A stretch of 64,000 nucleotides of DNA from Pseudobacteroides cellulosolvens ATCC 35603 = DSM 2933 (GCF_001262605.1 NZ_LGTC01000001.1:3795001-3859000), one strand, 5' to 3'; counted from the stretch's first letter, positions 18,271-26,963 are shown. Translations and numbers: made by a program. The notes: generated from the sequence alone by a model not told the origin.

Positions 18271-18311
18271 TATTCTTTTTTATCAGTAGCTAAGAATACA
18301 TGTACCTCCAC

Positions 18312-18342
18312 CATCAATGTTAGCAAAATCGCAAGCGATTTC
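18312..18342 (-). repeat. Short dispersed repeat, copy 1
   Basis: Read on the minus strand it carries AATCGCTTGCGATTTTGC followed by TAACATTGATGG. The same core occurs at 21435-21480 and 48280-48318, each time between genes; a shorter palindromic relative lies at 51844-51864. The first half is palindromic (AATCGC/GCGATT). Confidence 0.5.
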
Positions 18343-18407
18343 ATTCTTATGTTTTCAATAATCATTTTACGTTTTTAATATGCAAACATTTTTCTTGATC
18401 ATATAGT

Positions 18408-19574
18408 TTAAAAACCCAGATCTTTTCTCATAGCATTAACAATTTTACAGTGATTGATAAGGTCATCATTTGACTTAACCTCACTGGTGTAATTAAGTCC
18501 GTATGGCCAAAAATGCTGGCTATCTCCCTTTAAAACATCTTGGGAGTTACCTGTAATGGCTCTCAATTGATTTGTTGCATTAGTACCGGTAAATACACCA
18601 TTTACTATTAATGATCTGTACTGGTTTGTAGTTCCTACACCAGCAGTATGTGCGATTTCATGCATGGCAGTTATGTGATTCATGTACTCTTTTTTACCAA
18701 ACCTGATATTACCATTGATATTTGCATCAGCAGTTGCAACAGATGGCTCGTATTGAACCCTTAAGTTAAGAACAATACTCGTGTACTGATTATAATAGAA
18801 AACAGCCTTGTCCATAGCAGCCGTTATGGCTTCATATGCCGCAAGCTGGTCAGCAGTAGGTGAACTGGCCTTTATGAGAGTATAGGTCACCTTACCTGTC
18901 ATACCAACGGTAGGTGTAGGAGCTTTGGTAGGTATAGGTGTTACAGTTGGAGTAGGCTTTTTTGTTGGTGTAGGCATTGGTACAGTACTTTTTACAATAG
19001 TAGTGGCAGTGATATTTTGTAAATAATCATTTGCAGTTTTACTGAAATGCTTGATAACTATCATTATATCGCTCATATTTATTGCTCCATCTTGATTCAT
19101 ATCAAGAACAAGATTGTACTTTTCACTTGATGAAATAAGATTAAATCCTTTGGCAAACTCGATTATATCCGCCATGTTTATGGAAAGATCGCCATTAAAG
19201 TCCCCGGCCCATATGTCGATTGGCAGTCCTCCAGTTGATAAAGCTGTGTCTCCTGAAATAGCCTTATCGGATATGGTTCTTGTTAAAAAGCCTGGCTTTG
19301 ATATCTTAAAAGTATATCCGGCACCCCTCTGAATGTTATTAAGCTCAAAATGCCCTGTAGAATCCGTTTGACATGTGCCTTGCAATCCCTCCACAGTAAC
19401 AATAAAGCCTGAAAGCTGGGATGATGCAGTACTGCCTGAATTGACAAACTCAGGTTTTACAATACCTGTTACAGTAAATCCTGTATTAACCTCCTCAGCA
19501 TTAGATACAGTGCAAATGATGCCAGTCATCATTGTCATGATAACCGCAAAAACAGTTATGACTTTTTTAAACAT
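18408..19574 (-). CDS. Dockerin-bearing putative metallopeptidase
   Basis: The start at ATG 19572-19574 has an AAGGGGGG site 6 bases upstream; product 388 residues. A signal peptide (FKKVITVFAVIMTMMTG, cut near NAEE) is followed by a carboxypeptidase-regulatory-like beta domain (about 35-108, DSTGHFELNNIQ). A type I dockerin with two calcium-loop repeats lies at about 125-178 (DFNGDLSINMADIIEF and DMNQDGAINMSDIMIV), then a Pro/Thr linker. The C-terminal domain (about 226-388) contains HEIAH, an HExxH zinc site, followed by TAGVGT and later SQHFWPYGLNY. The metzincin third ligand expected in HExxHxxGxxH is Thr here, so the subfamily is uncertain. The dockerin should attach it to a scaffoldin cohesin, which makes this a probable cellulosomal protease. 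Confidence 0.85.
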   Translation of the reverse strand: MFKKVITVFAVIMTMMTGIICTVSNAEEVNTGFTVTGIVKPEFVNSGSTASSQLSGFIVTVEGLQGTCQTDSTGHFELNNIQRGAGYTFKISKPGFLTRTISDKAISGDTALSTGGLPIDIWAGDFNGDLSINMADIIEFAKGFNLISSSEKYNLVLDMNQDGAINMSDIMIVIKHFSKTANDYLQNITATTIVKSTVPMPTPTKKPTPTVTPIPTKAPTPTVGMTGKVTYTLIKASSPTADQLAAYEAITAAMDKAVFYYNQYTSIVLNLRVQYEPSVATADANINGNIRFGKKEYMNHITAMHEIAHTAGVGTTNQYRSLIVNGVFTGTNATNQLRAITGNSQDVLKGDSQHFWPYGLNYTSEVKSNDDLINHCKIVNAMRKDLGF

Positions 19575-19694
19575 TTTCAACCCCCCTTATTTTAAAATAA
19601 AAAATAAATATTAATGGTATTTGCAATAATTAATTTTTTAATAATAGATCCTATAATCAATATGTAAATCAATAATTATACTATAATACTATAA

Positions 19695-19745
19695 TTTTAT
19701 AATAATAAAATCAAGCCACTTTTTATAATAATAAAATCAAGCCAC
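19695..19745. repeat. Tandem 26-bp direct repeat in intergenic region
   Basis: The 25-base string that begins TTTTATAATAATAAAATC and ends AAGCCAC occurs at 19695-19719 and again at 19721-19745. The surrounding 19575-19809 stretch is very AT-rich and holds no gene. It could be a recent slippage duplication. Confidence 0.7.
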
Positions 19746-19809
19746 CTCAGCACATTTCTAATCTATATATGTTACGAAAAATCATTTCCGCTTTCCTTCA
19801 TCTGCCCTA

Positions 19810-19856
19810 TTGACCTGCTAACATACACCATGATAAAATTATACTGACCATTCAGT
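19810..19856 (+). promoter_or_regulatory. Promoter and TetR-type operator
   Basis: TTGACC (19810-19815) and TAAAAT (19834-19839) are spaced by 18 bases. ACTGACCATTCAGT (19843-19856), an ACTGA-N4-TCAGT dyad, overlaps the expected transcription start, 33 bases before the tetR start codon. Repression by the encoded TetR protein of its own two-gene operon is the simple reading. Confidence 0.55.
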
Positions 19857-19889
19857 ACTAATATTATTTTATGATTAAGAGGTATGCTG

Positions 19890-20483
19890 ATGAACAATCC
19901 AAATGCACGAGAGAGAATTTTACAAACCGCCATTAAAATCTTTGCTGAAAAAAGCTTTGAGGGGTCCCGTATAGATGAAATTGCACGGGAAGCAAAGGTA
20001 CCAAAGTCCTTGATTTACTATCACTTTAAAAGTAAGGATGAGATTTTGGAGGTACTGACTACAAATTTCATTAACGAATACTTGGGAATAATTGCAGCCA
20101 AACCAGGTGAAACCCATCAGGAAAAGGCACAGGAAATTCCCGCAAGGATGAAAAATGTATATTATGAATTCGGACTTAAAAATGCAGACTTGCTTAGAGT
20201 AATGCTTATTGACTCTCTTAAAAAGTCCAAAGATGCACCAATTTTATTTAAAGTAGTGGAAGCAATGATAAATAAAGAAAGCGAAAACACATGCACTCAA
20301 AACTATAATATTCAGGAAAGGCGAATAGCCGAATTTTTTACCAGTTTTATTCCCATGTATGCATATCTATGCTTTGCAGATTCATGGACCAAATATTTCA
20401 ATATTGAAAGAAAAGAATTTGACAAATTGTTTATGAAAGTGTACACGGAAACTCATGGTGCTTATCATAAAAACCATGATTAA
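19890..20483 (+). CDS. TetR/AcrR-family transcriptional regulator
   Basis: I use ATG 19890 because AAGAGG lies 7 bases upstream; the in-frame ATG at 19884 is too close to it. The product is 197 residues. The TetR HTH spans about 7-55 (ARERILQTAIKIFAEKSFEGSRIDEIA, followed by VPKSLIYYHFKSKDEIL). The C-terminal ligand domain is all-helical and not assignable to a ligand. The metallo-hydrolase at 20501 starts 17 bases after its stop with its own GGAGG, so the regulator probably controls that enzyme. Confidence 0.9.
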   Translation: MNNPNARERILQTAIKIFAEKSFEGSRIDEIAREAKVPKSLIYYHFKSKDEILEVLTTNFINEYLGIIAAKPGETHQEKAQEIPARMKNVYYEFGLKNADLLRVMLIDSLKKSKDAPILFKVVEAMINKESENTCTQNYNIQERRIAEFFTSFIPMYAYLCFADSWTKYFNIERKEFDKLFMKVYTETHGAYHKNHD

Positions 20484-20500
20484 GAGGAATGGAGGTATTT

Positions 20501-21208
20501 ATGAATCAGGAAATCATATCCATCAATTTAGGTGCTGTTAACTGCTACCTGGCTAAACAAGGCAATTCATTTATTTTGTTTGACACCGGCGGGTATATAA
20601 CTTTTGACAAAGAAATAAATAATCGTTTGGAAATGCTTGAAAAAGAATTGGATAAAGCAGGGTGTAATTCTCAAAATCTTAGGCTTATTGTTCTAACCCA
20701 TGGTGACTATGATCATTCAGCAAATGCAGCATATATTAAGGAAAAGTACAAGACCAAAATCGCCATGCATAAAGGTGATTTAAATTTGGTACAAAAACCA
20801 ATTCTTGAGGATGTCATGAAAAGCTTTTGTTTCAGATCATTATTTCTTAAGGTACTGTTTAGGATAATGAAGAAAAAGCTTGAAAGGATAAATATTAAAA
20901 TACTTGGTAATTTTAGAGGATTCAAACCTGATATTCTTTTAAATGACGGCGACACCTTGAATCAATATGGATTGGACGCAAAAATTATACATATTCCAGG
21001 ACATACACCGGGCTCAATCGCCATACTAACAGAAAATGGGCAGCTTATAGCAGGAGACACATTTACCAATACTAAAAGACCAAAAGTTGCACCAAATGCA
21101 CTTGATTTTCATGCTATGGACAAAAGCATTGAGTTATTATGCAAGCTTGATATAAAAACAATATACCCGGGTCACGGAAACCCCTTTAAAATGAATGAAT
21201 ATAAGTAA
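20501..21208 (+). CDS. MBL-fold metallo-hydrolase
   Basis: A 235-residue member of the metallo-beta-lactamase superfamily of glyoxalase II-like hydrolases. Metal-site motifs are present: LTHGDYDHSAN (HxxDH type), IPGHTPGSIAI with its His, AGDTF with Asp, and a terminal PGHGNPF. I start at ATG 20501, which has GGAGG 5 bases upstream; the ATG at 20489 overlaps its ribosome site. It is the second gene of a TetR-controlled pair and is followed by a strong terminator. The substrate cannot be predicted. Confidence 0.88.
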   Translation: MNQEIISINLGAVNCYLAKQGNSFILFDTGGYITFDKEINNRLEMLEKELDKAGCNSQNLRLIVLTHGDYDHSANAAYIKEKYKTKIAMHKGDLNLVQKPILEDVMKSFCFRSLFLKVLFRIMKKKLERINIKILGNFRGFKPDILLNDGDTLNQYGLDAKIIHIPGHTPGSIAILTENGQLIAGDTFTNTKRPKVAPNALDFHAMDKSIELLCKLDIKTIYPGHGNPFKMNEYK

Positions 21209-21218
21209 TATTCAAAAA

Positions 21219-21266
21219 TATGGTGTCTATAATGTTCAACAAACCATCAATAGACACCATATTTTT
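21219..21266. terminator. Bidirectional rho-independent terminator
   Basis: TATGGTGTCTAT (21219-21230) and ATAGACACCATA (21250-21261) pair perfectly. TTTTT follows on the plus strand and also on the minus strand past the other arm, so it can end both the metallo-hydrolase operon and the leftward feo operon. Confidence 0.85.
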
Positions 21267-21408
21267 AATCAGGCTTTTTACAATTACTGCTGCACGAACT
21301 GCAACACGACCCGCATTGACCATTTTTAAAAGCCTTTCTGACTTTATACCCTATATATAATGCAGCCAAAGCACCGGCTAAAATCGGTATTAACCATGTA
21401 GAATCCAT
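21265..21408 (-). CDS. FeoB-associated Cys-rich membrane protein
   Basis: A 47-residue protein. One transmembrane helix (WLIPILAGALAALYIGY) is followed by basic residues and a Cys cluster, CGSCCSSCSSNC. This matches the FeoB-associated Cys-rich membrane protein family found after feoB in Firmicutes, where it may assist ferrous iron transport. The start ATG 21406-21408 has AAGGGG 6 bases upstream. It is 84 bases downstream of feoB and ends in TAA at the operon terminator. Confidence 0.88.
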   Translation of the reverse strand: MDSTWLIPILAGALAALYIGYKVRKAFKNGQCGSCCSSCSSNCKKPD

Positions 21409-21434
21409 TTATATCCCCTTCTTTCTGTTAGAAT

Positions 21435-21480
21435 AAAATCACTTGCGATTTTGCCACCTTGATTATTATCATGAAAAATC
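21435..21480. repeat. Short dispersed repeat, copy 2
   Basis: AAAATCACTTGCGATTTTGC followed by CACCTTGATTATTATCATG, between feoB and its small partner gene. It matches the elements at 48280-48318 and, reversed, 18312-18342. Confidence 0.5.
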
Positions 21481-21492
21481 TCTAAAATCACA

Positions 21493-23568
21493 TTATGCAA
21501 ATCCTAATAATGAGCCTACCTGATATACCAGTACAGACATAACCCAGCCGAGAACCAAGCTGTACCCTATGGCAAAAAGTGTCCATGCCCACGAATTGGT
21601 CTCTCTCTTAATTGCACCTATTGTAGCTACACACGGAATGTATATAAGTGTCATAACCATGAATGAATACGCCGAAAGCGGAGTCCACATCTTAGCTATA
21701 ACCGATTGAAGACCTTCATCCTGAACCCCGTAAACCACACCAAGAGTTCCAACCACCACTTCCTTTGCAACAACTCCAAACAAAAGTGCTACTGCAGCTT
21801 CCCAAGTTCCAAAACCGGCTGGTTTGAATATTGGTGATATAAAAGCACCGATCTGCCCCAACAAGCTTTCACGGCTGGCATACTCAACCCCTGCTGGTAA
21901 ACTTGAAAGCACCCATACAAGCACAACTACTGCAACTATTATTGTACCGGCCTTTTTTATGAAGTCGCTTCCCCTATCCCACATATGAATAAATGTACTC
22001 TTTAACGTCGGAAACCTATATGGGGGAAGTTCCATAACAAAATGAGATGTTTCACCCTTAAAAACCAGCTTTTTAAAAACAACTCCAACTCCTATAGCTA
22101 ATACTATACCCAAAAGATATAACGAAAAAATTACTATGCCCTGGTTCGCACTAAAGAAAGCACCTGTGAACAGTATATATACCGGAAGCCTTGCCGAACA
22201 GGACATAAGCGGATTGATCAATATGGAAACCAACCTGTCCCTCTTGTTTTCAAGGGTTCTTGTTGCCAAAACTCCAGGTACATTACATCCAAACCCGACA
22301 ATCATGGGAATAAAAGACTTCCCATGAAGACCTAATATATGCATAAACCTGTCCATAATATAGGCCGCCCTTGCCATATATCCACTGTCCTCCAGTATTG
22401 ATATTGCAAAAAACAGCAGGAATATGTTAGGCATAAATACAAGTACAGATCCTGCTCCACCTATTATACCATCAACAATAAGCGAAACAACCAGTTCCGG
22501 TGCCCCAGCCCCTTGTATCCCTCCTCTTACAAATCCACCAAACCATCCGAAGAAAGCTTCAATAAGATCGGCTAATGGATTTCCCAGGGTAAAAGTAAAT
22601 TGGAAAATTCCCCACACTGCCAGAAGAAAAATGGGAATACCTAAAAACCTGTTAGTCACCACCATATCAATCTTGTCGGTAACTGTAAGCTTTTCTTCTG
22701 CAGACATTTGCCTTTTTACGGTTTCTTTTACTATACCTTTTATAAATCCATATCTCTTTTCTGCAATTACAGCTTCAATATCATCTCCCCATAAAGATTC
22801 CAGTCTCTTTACACTTTCGTTTCGGATCTTTTCAAGCTTTTCGTAAACCTTGTACTTCTTGATATTATTTTTAATACCTGCATCGTCTTCTAAAATCTTT
22901 ACAGCAAGCCATCTTGTATTATACCTTTCTAAAAGGCCTGCTTCATTTTTTATCTCATCGGAAAGCTTATTTATAACTTCTTCTATTTCCTTGCCATAAT
23001 TAATTATTAAAGGCTTATTATATTCACTGCCCGCAGCTTTGAAAAACAATCCCGTCAATTCATCAAGTCCTTGGCTCTTTGTTGCAATAGTTGGCAAAAC
23101 TGGAACTCCAAGTATGTTTGATAATCCATTTATATCTATTTCAATATTCTTGGATTTTGCTTCATCATACATGTTAAGTGCAACAATTACTTTAGCTCCC
23201 ATTTCCAAAAGCTGTGATGTAAGATACATATTTCTTTCAATATTGGTCGAATCAACTATATTAACCACAACATCAGGTTTCTCGTTTATAATATAGTCTC
23301 TGGCTACAGCTTCATCCTCCGACAAAGCCCCAAGGCTATAAGTACCAGGTAAATCAATTACCCTTATGGTATTTCCTCCTGATACATAGCTGCCTTCCTT
23401 TTTCTCAACCGTAACTCCCGGCCAATTGCCTACATGCTGCCTTGATCCTGTAAGGCTGTTAAACAAAGAGGTTTTACCTGAATTAGGGTTCCCAGCCAGT
23501 GCTAAAACATATTCTTTTGTAAGATTATTTGCCAATCCATTATTCACCATTGTATTTCCAACTCCCAT
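21493..23568 (-). CDS. feoB: Ferrous iron transporter FeoB
   Basis: A 691-residue Fe(II) permease. The N-terminal G domain shows G1 GNPNSGKTS, G3 DLPGTY and G4 NMYD within residues about 20-180, followed by the helical guanine-dissociation-inhibitor-like spacer. The membrane domain from about residue 310 carries the duplicated gate motifs (MPNIFLLFFAISILEDSGYMARAAYI; GKSFIPMIVGFGCNVPG) and a C-terminal gate with FGVVAKEVVVGTLG. It lies 50 bases after feoA. ATG 23568 has a poor ribosome site; an internal ATG at 23550 preceded by GGGAG is a possible alternative. Iron-responsive control is expected from the regulator gene at the head of the operon. Confidence 0.95.
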   Translation of the reverse strand: MGVGNTMVNNGLANNLTKEYVLALAGNPNSGKTSLFNSLTGSRQHVGNWPGVTVEKKEGSYVSGGNTIRVIDLPGTYSLGALSEDEAVARDYIINEKPDVVVNIVDSTNIERNMYLTSQLLEMGAKVIVALNMYDEAKSKNIEIDINGLSNILGVPVLPTIATKSQGLDELTGLFFKAAGSEYNKPLIINYGKEIEEVINKLSDEIKNEAGLLERYNTRWLAVKILEDDAGIKNNIKKYKVYEKLEKIRNESVKRLESLWGDDIEAVIAEKRYGFIKGIVKETVKRQMSAEEKLTVTDKIDMVVTNRFLGIPIFLLAVWGIFQFTFTLGNPLADLIEAFFGWFGGFVRGGIQGAGAPELVVSLIVDGIIGGAGSVLVFMPNIFLLFFAISILEDSGYMARAAYIMDRFMHILGLHGKSFIPMIVGFGCNVPGVLATRTLENKRDRLVSILINPLMSCSARLPVYILFTGAFFSANQGIVIFSLYLLGIVLAIGVGVVFKKLVFKGETSHFVMELPPYRFPTLKSTFIHMWDRGSDFIKKAGTIIVAVVVLVWVLSSLPAGVEYASRESLLGQIGAFISPIFKPAGFGTWEAAVALLFGVVAKEVVVGTLGVVYGVQDEGLQSVIAKMWTPLSAYSFMVMTLIYIPCVATIGAIKRETNSWAWTLFAIGYSLVLGWVMSVLVYQVGSLLGFA

Positions 23569-23570
23569 TT

Positions 23571-23586
23571 GTTAGTCCAACCTAAC
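23571..23586 (-). promoter_or_regulatory. DtxR-box-like inverted repeat just upstream of feoB
   Basis: On the minus strand this reads GTTAGGTTGGACTAAC, a GTTAG/CTAAC dyad close to the DtxR/IdeR consensus TTAGGTTAGSCTAAC. It ends two bases before the feoB start codon, so it could act as an operator for an internal promoter or as an mRNA hairpin over the ribosome site. Confidence 0.45.
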
Positions 23587-23618
23587 TTCTAATCAAAAAT
23601 ATATAAATCGCTTTAATC

Positions 23619-23876
23619 CTATATAACTTCAACAAATATATCTGCAGCCTCAGACTTTCTAAGTCCCAGCCTGTAACCCATAACCCCAAGTACCATAGGA
23701 TCTCCAAACGGTGCAAACCCCTTAACCTGAACTTCAGTGCCACTGGTAATTCCCATTTCGGTAATCCTCTTACGAATTACTCCCCTTGAAGCTACCCTGA
23801 CTATCCTGGCCTTTTCACCTTTTTTCAACTCACTTAGTGATATAATATTATCATTTTTTATATTATCATTGTTCAT
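23619..23876 (-). CDS. feoA: FeoA iron transport accessory protein
   Basis: An 85-residue SH3-like cytosolic protein that supports FeoB. The core ISLSELKKGEKARIVRV, RKRITEMGITSGTEVQVKGFAPFGDPM and GYRLGLRKSEA is typical. The start has GGAGGGG 4 bases upstream. It lies 39 bases after the dtxR-type regulator and before feoB in one operon. Stop codon TAG. Confidence 0.95.
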   Translation of the reverse strand: MNNDNIKNDNIISLSELKKGEKARIVRVASRGVIRKRITEMGITSGTEVQVKGFAPFGDPMVLGVMGYRLGLRKSEAADIFVEVI

Positions 23877-23915
23877 ATTACCCCTCCATTCCTTTTGACC
23901 AAATCACCTTAAATC

Positions 23916-24341
23916 CTAATAATCTTCACTGTCTTTTATATTGAACTCTGTACTCATATAACCATTTGTACAAAGGAAATTTGTCAATCTATCCATAGTC
24001 TGAGCACTTACTGCATGCTCCATAAGGCAAGCATCTTTTTCAGCTATATCCGCATCAACACCAAGTACCTCTACAAGAAACTGTCTTAGTTTTTTATGCC
24101 TTTGCCTTATCCTGTTTGCCATTAGCCTGCCGTCATCAGTCAGTTCCACTGGTCCATAGGTCTGCTGCCTGACCAATGACATATCCTTGAGCTTTTTAAC
24201 TGTTTGATTCACACTTGCTTTGGCTATATCAAGTTTATTGGCTATATCGGTAATTCTTACGATACCCTCTTCCTCTTCCAACTCAGCTATAGCTTCAAGG
24301 TAATCCTGCATTGATGCAGACAAAGTCATATCTTTTGACAT
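23916..24341 (-). CDS. DtxR/MntR-family metal-dependent regulator
   Basis: A 141-residue regulator with the N-terminal winged HTH (QDYLEAIAELEEEEGIVRITDIANKLDIAKASVNQTVKKL) and the metal-binding dimerisation region (LVEVLGVDADIAEKDACLMEHAVS), where Cys, Glu and His ligands for Fe(II) or Mn(II) are expected. The C-terminal SH3-like domain of DtxR is absent, as in the short MntR type. As the first gene of the feo operon it probably represses it under metal-replete conditions. Stop codon TAG. Confidence 0.9.
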   Translation of the reverse strand: MSKDMTLSASMQDYLEAIAELEEEEGIVRITDIANKLDIAKASVNQTVKKLKDMSLVRQQTYGPVELTDDGRLMANRIRQRHKKLRQFLVEVLGVDADIAEKDACLMEHAVSAQTMDRLTNFLCTNGYMSTEFNIKDSEDY

Positions 24342-24385
24342 TTAAATCTCCTGTTGGATTATAAATATGTATTTGCAATCGGTAT

Positions 24386-24420
24386 TGATAATCATTCTCA
24401 ATAGAATTAGTCTTACCTAA
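24386..24420 (-). promoter_or_regulatory. Fur-box and partial DtxR-box upstream of feo operon
   Basis: Read on the minus strand, TGAGAATGATTATCA (24386-24400) differs by one base from the 7-1-7 Fur consensus TGATAATNATTATCA. Directly upstream, 24402-24420 contains TTAGTCTTACCTAA, which matches the second half of a DtxR/IdeR box. The pair lies 45-79 bases before the regulator start codon, so both Fur and the DtxR-type protein may act here. Confidence 0.6.
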
Positions 24421-24480
24421 CATTTTACCGGAGAATATATTCGTTGTCAATAGGTATATGGAAAAAAACTTACCAAAAAA

Positions 24481-25410
24481 CTACTCTGTCCTCCGATATT
24501 TTTTTAGTACATCTTCAGCCATGGCAATAATATTCTCCTTAAAGGTCAGTGGCTCTATAACCTCTACATTTCCACCAAACCCAAGCACAAAACCATACAG
24601 CCAATCACCAATCCCCATATTGAATCGAACCTTTATTTTGCCATCTTCCATAACCTCGTAGTTATCAATTCCAAAGATGTCGTCAACCGCATACGTCATA
24701 GATTTTTCAAAAAGCAATACAATTTCCGGCCCCTTGTCCCCATCAATATCACCATTTATATCAAATTTTTCAATGGAATAATCTCTCATAACAAATATCT
24801 CGTCAGTTATTTCAAGCTGTGAAATTCGTCTGAGTTTAAAGAGCCTGAAGTCATTCCTTAAAAGGCAATACCCATAAAGATACCAATTTGATTCTTTAAA
24901 AATAATTACACAAGGCTCAACTTTCCGCTCGGTAAGCTTTCCATAAGCATAATATGTAAACCTTATAATGTTTTGCAAACGGATTGCTTTCTTAATTTCA
25001 TTAATTCTCAAATGCAACCTGTCATTCTTGTTCCATGATGATAAATCAATAGCAATCTCATTGCCTGCAGGCATATAATCGGAATTCTCTGTAACTCCGG
25101 AAAGTTTCTCTATCAAGAGCTTGGTCTTTTGATCCTTGTTTATGCTGTGAAGCCCTTTTAATCCTGCGAGGATAGAGAGTATTTCTTCGTTTGAAAGCAC
25201 ACTTTTATCTATTTTATAACCTTCAACAATTCCAAGTCCTCCATTGGCTCCCTGAAATGTTGTTATGGGTATTCCCGCACAAGATATGGCCTCAATATCT
25301 CTATAGATTGTTCTCACCGATACTTCCATTTTTTCCGCAAGTTCTTGAGCTTTAACCTTTTCTTTTCCTGATAGATACATAATAATTGCAAGCATTCTCT
25401 CTAATTTCAT
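24481..25410 (-). CDS. HTH-11/WYL-domain transcriptional regulator
   Basis: A 309-residue YafY/PafC-like protein. A DeoR-type HTH at about 1-55 (LERMLAIIMYLSGKEKVKAQELAEKMEVSVRTIYRDIEAI) is followed by a WYL domain at about 135-215 (IIRFTYYAYGKLTERKVEPC, WYLYGYCLLRNDFRLFKLRRI) and a WCX-like C-terminus. WYL domains bind nucleic acid or other ligands and often control stress or defence genes. It is monocistronic here and no target is evident. Stop codon TAG. Confidence 0.9.
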   Translation of the reverse strand: MKLERMLAIIMYLSGKEKVKAQELAEKMEVSVRTIYRDIEAISCAGIPITTFQGANGGLGIVEGYKIDKSVLSNEEILSILAGLKGLHSINKDQKTKLLIEKLSGVTENSDYMPAGNEIAIDLSSWNKNDRLHLRINEIKKAIRLQNIIRFTYYAYGKLTERKVEPCVIIFKESNWYLYGYCLLRNDFRLFKLRRISQLEITDEIFVMRDYSIEKFDINGDIDGDKGPEIVLLFEKSMTYAVDDIFGIDNYEVMEDGKIKVRFNMGIGDWLYGFVLGFGGNVEVIEPLTFKENIIAMAEDVLKKYRRTE

Positions 25411-25491
25411 ATAGATACCCCATTGCTTTTTTATTAATAATATTGTGACTAGTCTTTTATACTTTAATATAACTCATATTTCTTGATCAAA

Positions 25492-26259
25492 TTACGGAAA
25501 CACTCTTGCCTTGCCCTTCAAAAGCTCATAATTCCCCTCATTACTCTGATTTTGAGAAGAATAAATACAGCAATACAGTTCCTTGGCGTACTTTATTGCA
25601 TAGTTTGCTGTATGCATTGTACCATCTTTCATACCTGTCTCAATAACATATACGGAACTTGACAAAGCTGCCTGGAGCCTGTCCCTCTGTATAAAAAAAT
25701 ACTTTTGAACGTGAACTCCCGGCATATACTCGCTTACAAGGCAGCCTCCATAAGTAATGCTCTCAGCCAGGCCGGTATTTATGCCTGGATAAATTCTGTC
25801 TATTGGTGAAGGTAATATGGCAATAGTATGTCCATTTCTTCCAAGACATGTTTTATGGGCTATTGTATCTACTCCCAACGCCAATCCGCTAACAATAACC
25901 TTTCCTCTGTCTACCAGAATTTCTGTAACCTCTTTGGCCTTTTCCTCTCCTTCAATGCTTGGATTTCTAGTGCCTACAACAGCTTCACAGCTATCTGAAT
26001 ATAACAGATCCTTTATTCCTTTAACAAATAGCAATACTGGTGATTCATCTATTAATCTTAAAGAAAGCGGCAATTCACTATAACCAATAATGCTTATCCC
26101 TAAGTAATTACATCTATCCATAATATATTTAGCCCGGTCCCTTGCATAAATCGGAGTTTCTACAGAAGATTTGCCCCTAATTGCCTCCAAAACTCTTTTT
26201 CTTCCAACTCCTTCAGTGCAAAGCATGGCTAATATTTCACTGTTCTCTATTTCTATCAC
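25492..26259 (-). CDS. dprA: DprA/Smf-like DNA processing protein, short form
   Basis: A 255-residue protein with the Rossmann-like DprA core: AVVGTRNPSIEG, VIVSGLALGVDTIAHK, TIAILPSPIDRIYP, LVSEYMPG and FIQRDRLQAALS. DprA loads RecA on incoming single-stranded DNA. It lacks the C-terminal winged-helix domain and ends soon after YAIKYAKELYC, and it is shorter than typical DprA. A neighbouring topA or hslV gene, the usual context, is missing, so this may be a second, specialised copy. Confidence 0.85.
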   Translation of the reverse strand: MIEIENSEILAMLCTEGVGRKRVLEAIRGKSSVETPIYARDRAKYIMDRCNYLGISIIGYSELPLSLRLIDESPVLLFVKGIKDLLYSDSCEAVVGTRNPSIEGEEKAKEVTEILVDRGKVIVSGLALGVDTIAHKTCLGRNGHTIAILPSPIDRIYPGINTGLAESITYGGCLVSEYMPGVHVQKYFFIQRDRLQAALSSSVYVIETGMKDGTMHTANYAIKYAKELYCCIYSSQNQSNEGNYELLKGKARVFP

Positions 26260-26614
26260 TTCCCTAATAAATTATAAATGACAAGTGTAAGCTTATTAAC
26301 ACTTTTAATATATATCTAATTACAATATTTATTATAAAGCAGTTTGCACTCCTAAAACAGATAAATTTTATATTACTAATGTGTAATGAATGGATTATAT
26401 ATACTACAAAATGCCTTGGATACCAATGTCTATAGGGCTTGTGGTCAATACTTGAATCGTCCCCAAACCCATAAACACTATATGTTTGATTAACAAAATG
26501 CAGGGTTTCATTTTCGGAAGTTAACATAAGTATTATAGTTGACTTGCTATGTTAGGAATGCTCCCAACATAGCAAGTCTTCAGTAGGTAACAGTTATACT
26601 ATAATGCAAATCTC
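26260..26614. other. Intergenic region with strong hairpin
   Basis: About 355 bases without a convincing gene; an 87-codon frame on the minus strand has no ribosome site or family resemblance. GACTTGCTATGTT (26541-26553) and AACATAGCAAGTC (26566-26578) form a perfect 13-bp stem. It lies 36 bases past the stop of the leftward gene at 26615, without a T tract. Confidence 0.5.
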
Positions 26615-26854
26615 TTAGCTACCAAACTCTATACGACCGCCGGCATTTTTAACTGATTCCAGCAAACCGCCAATATCATACTTTGAATTCTTTCCACCGA
26701 GGAAAGGCAGTCTAAGTATAATGCATATTCCACTAGGGGAGGATAACTCAATAATGTTAAGCAGATTAATTACAGCTCCTGCAGGTATAAATATGCGAAG
26801 AATTGTTCCTGGCAACTGAGGGCAAGGTGTTGTCTGTTTACATTTTTCTTCCAT
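26615..26854 (-). CDS. Small hypothetical protein
   Basis: A 79-residue protein if started at ATG 26854 (AAGGAG lies 10 bases upstream). The N-terminus is Cys-containing (EEKCKQTTPCPQLPG) and is followed by a hydrophobic stretch (RIFIPAGAVINLLNIIELSS) and a second one (GICIILRLPFLGG). I know no family. The IPAGAVINLLNI segment is faintly like the IPSGILASFLGVLNS segment of the large acidic protein encoded just upstream at 26964-28235, so the two may be functionally linked surface or spore proteins; this is speculative. Confidence 0.55.
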   Translation of the reverse strand: MEEKCKQTTPCPQLPGTILRIFIPAGAVINLLNIIELSSPSGICIILRLPFLGGKNSKYDIGGLLESVKNAGGRIEFGS

Positions 26855-26963
26855 CAATAAACATCTCCTTACTATTTTGTTATATAATATAGTATGAATC
26901 ATATAACAAGTTGGTTACCATAATGTATTAACATATATTTATTTTATAACATTAATCCGAGTA

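Noticed and set aside
26264..26527. 87-codon open frame on the minus strand
   Set aside because: No ribosome site, odd composition and no family resemblance; probably chance in an AT-rich gap.
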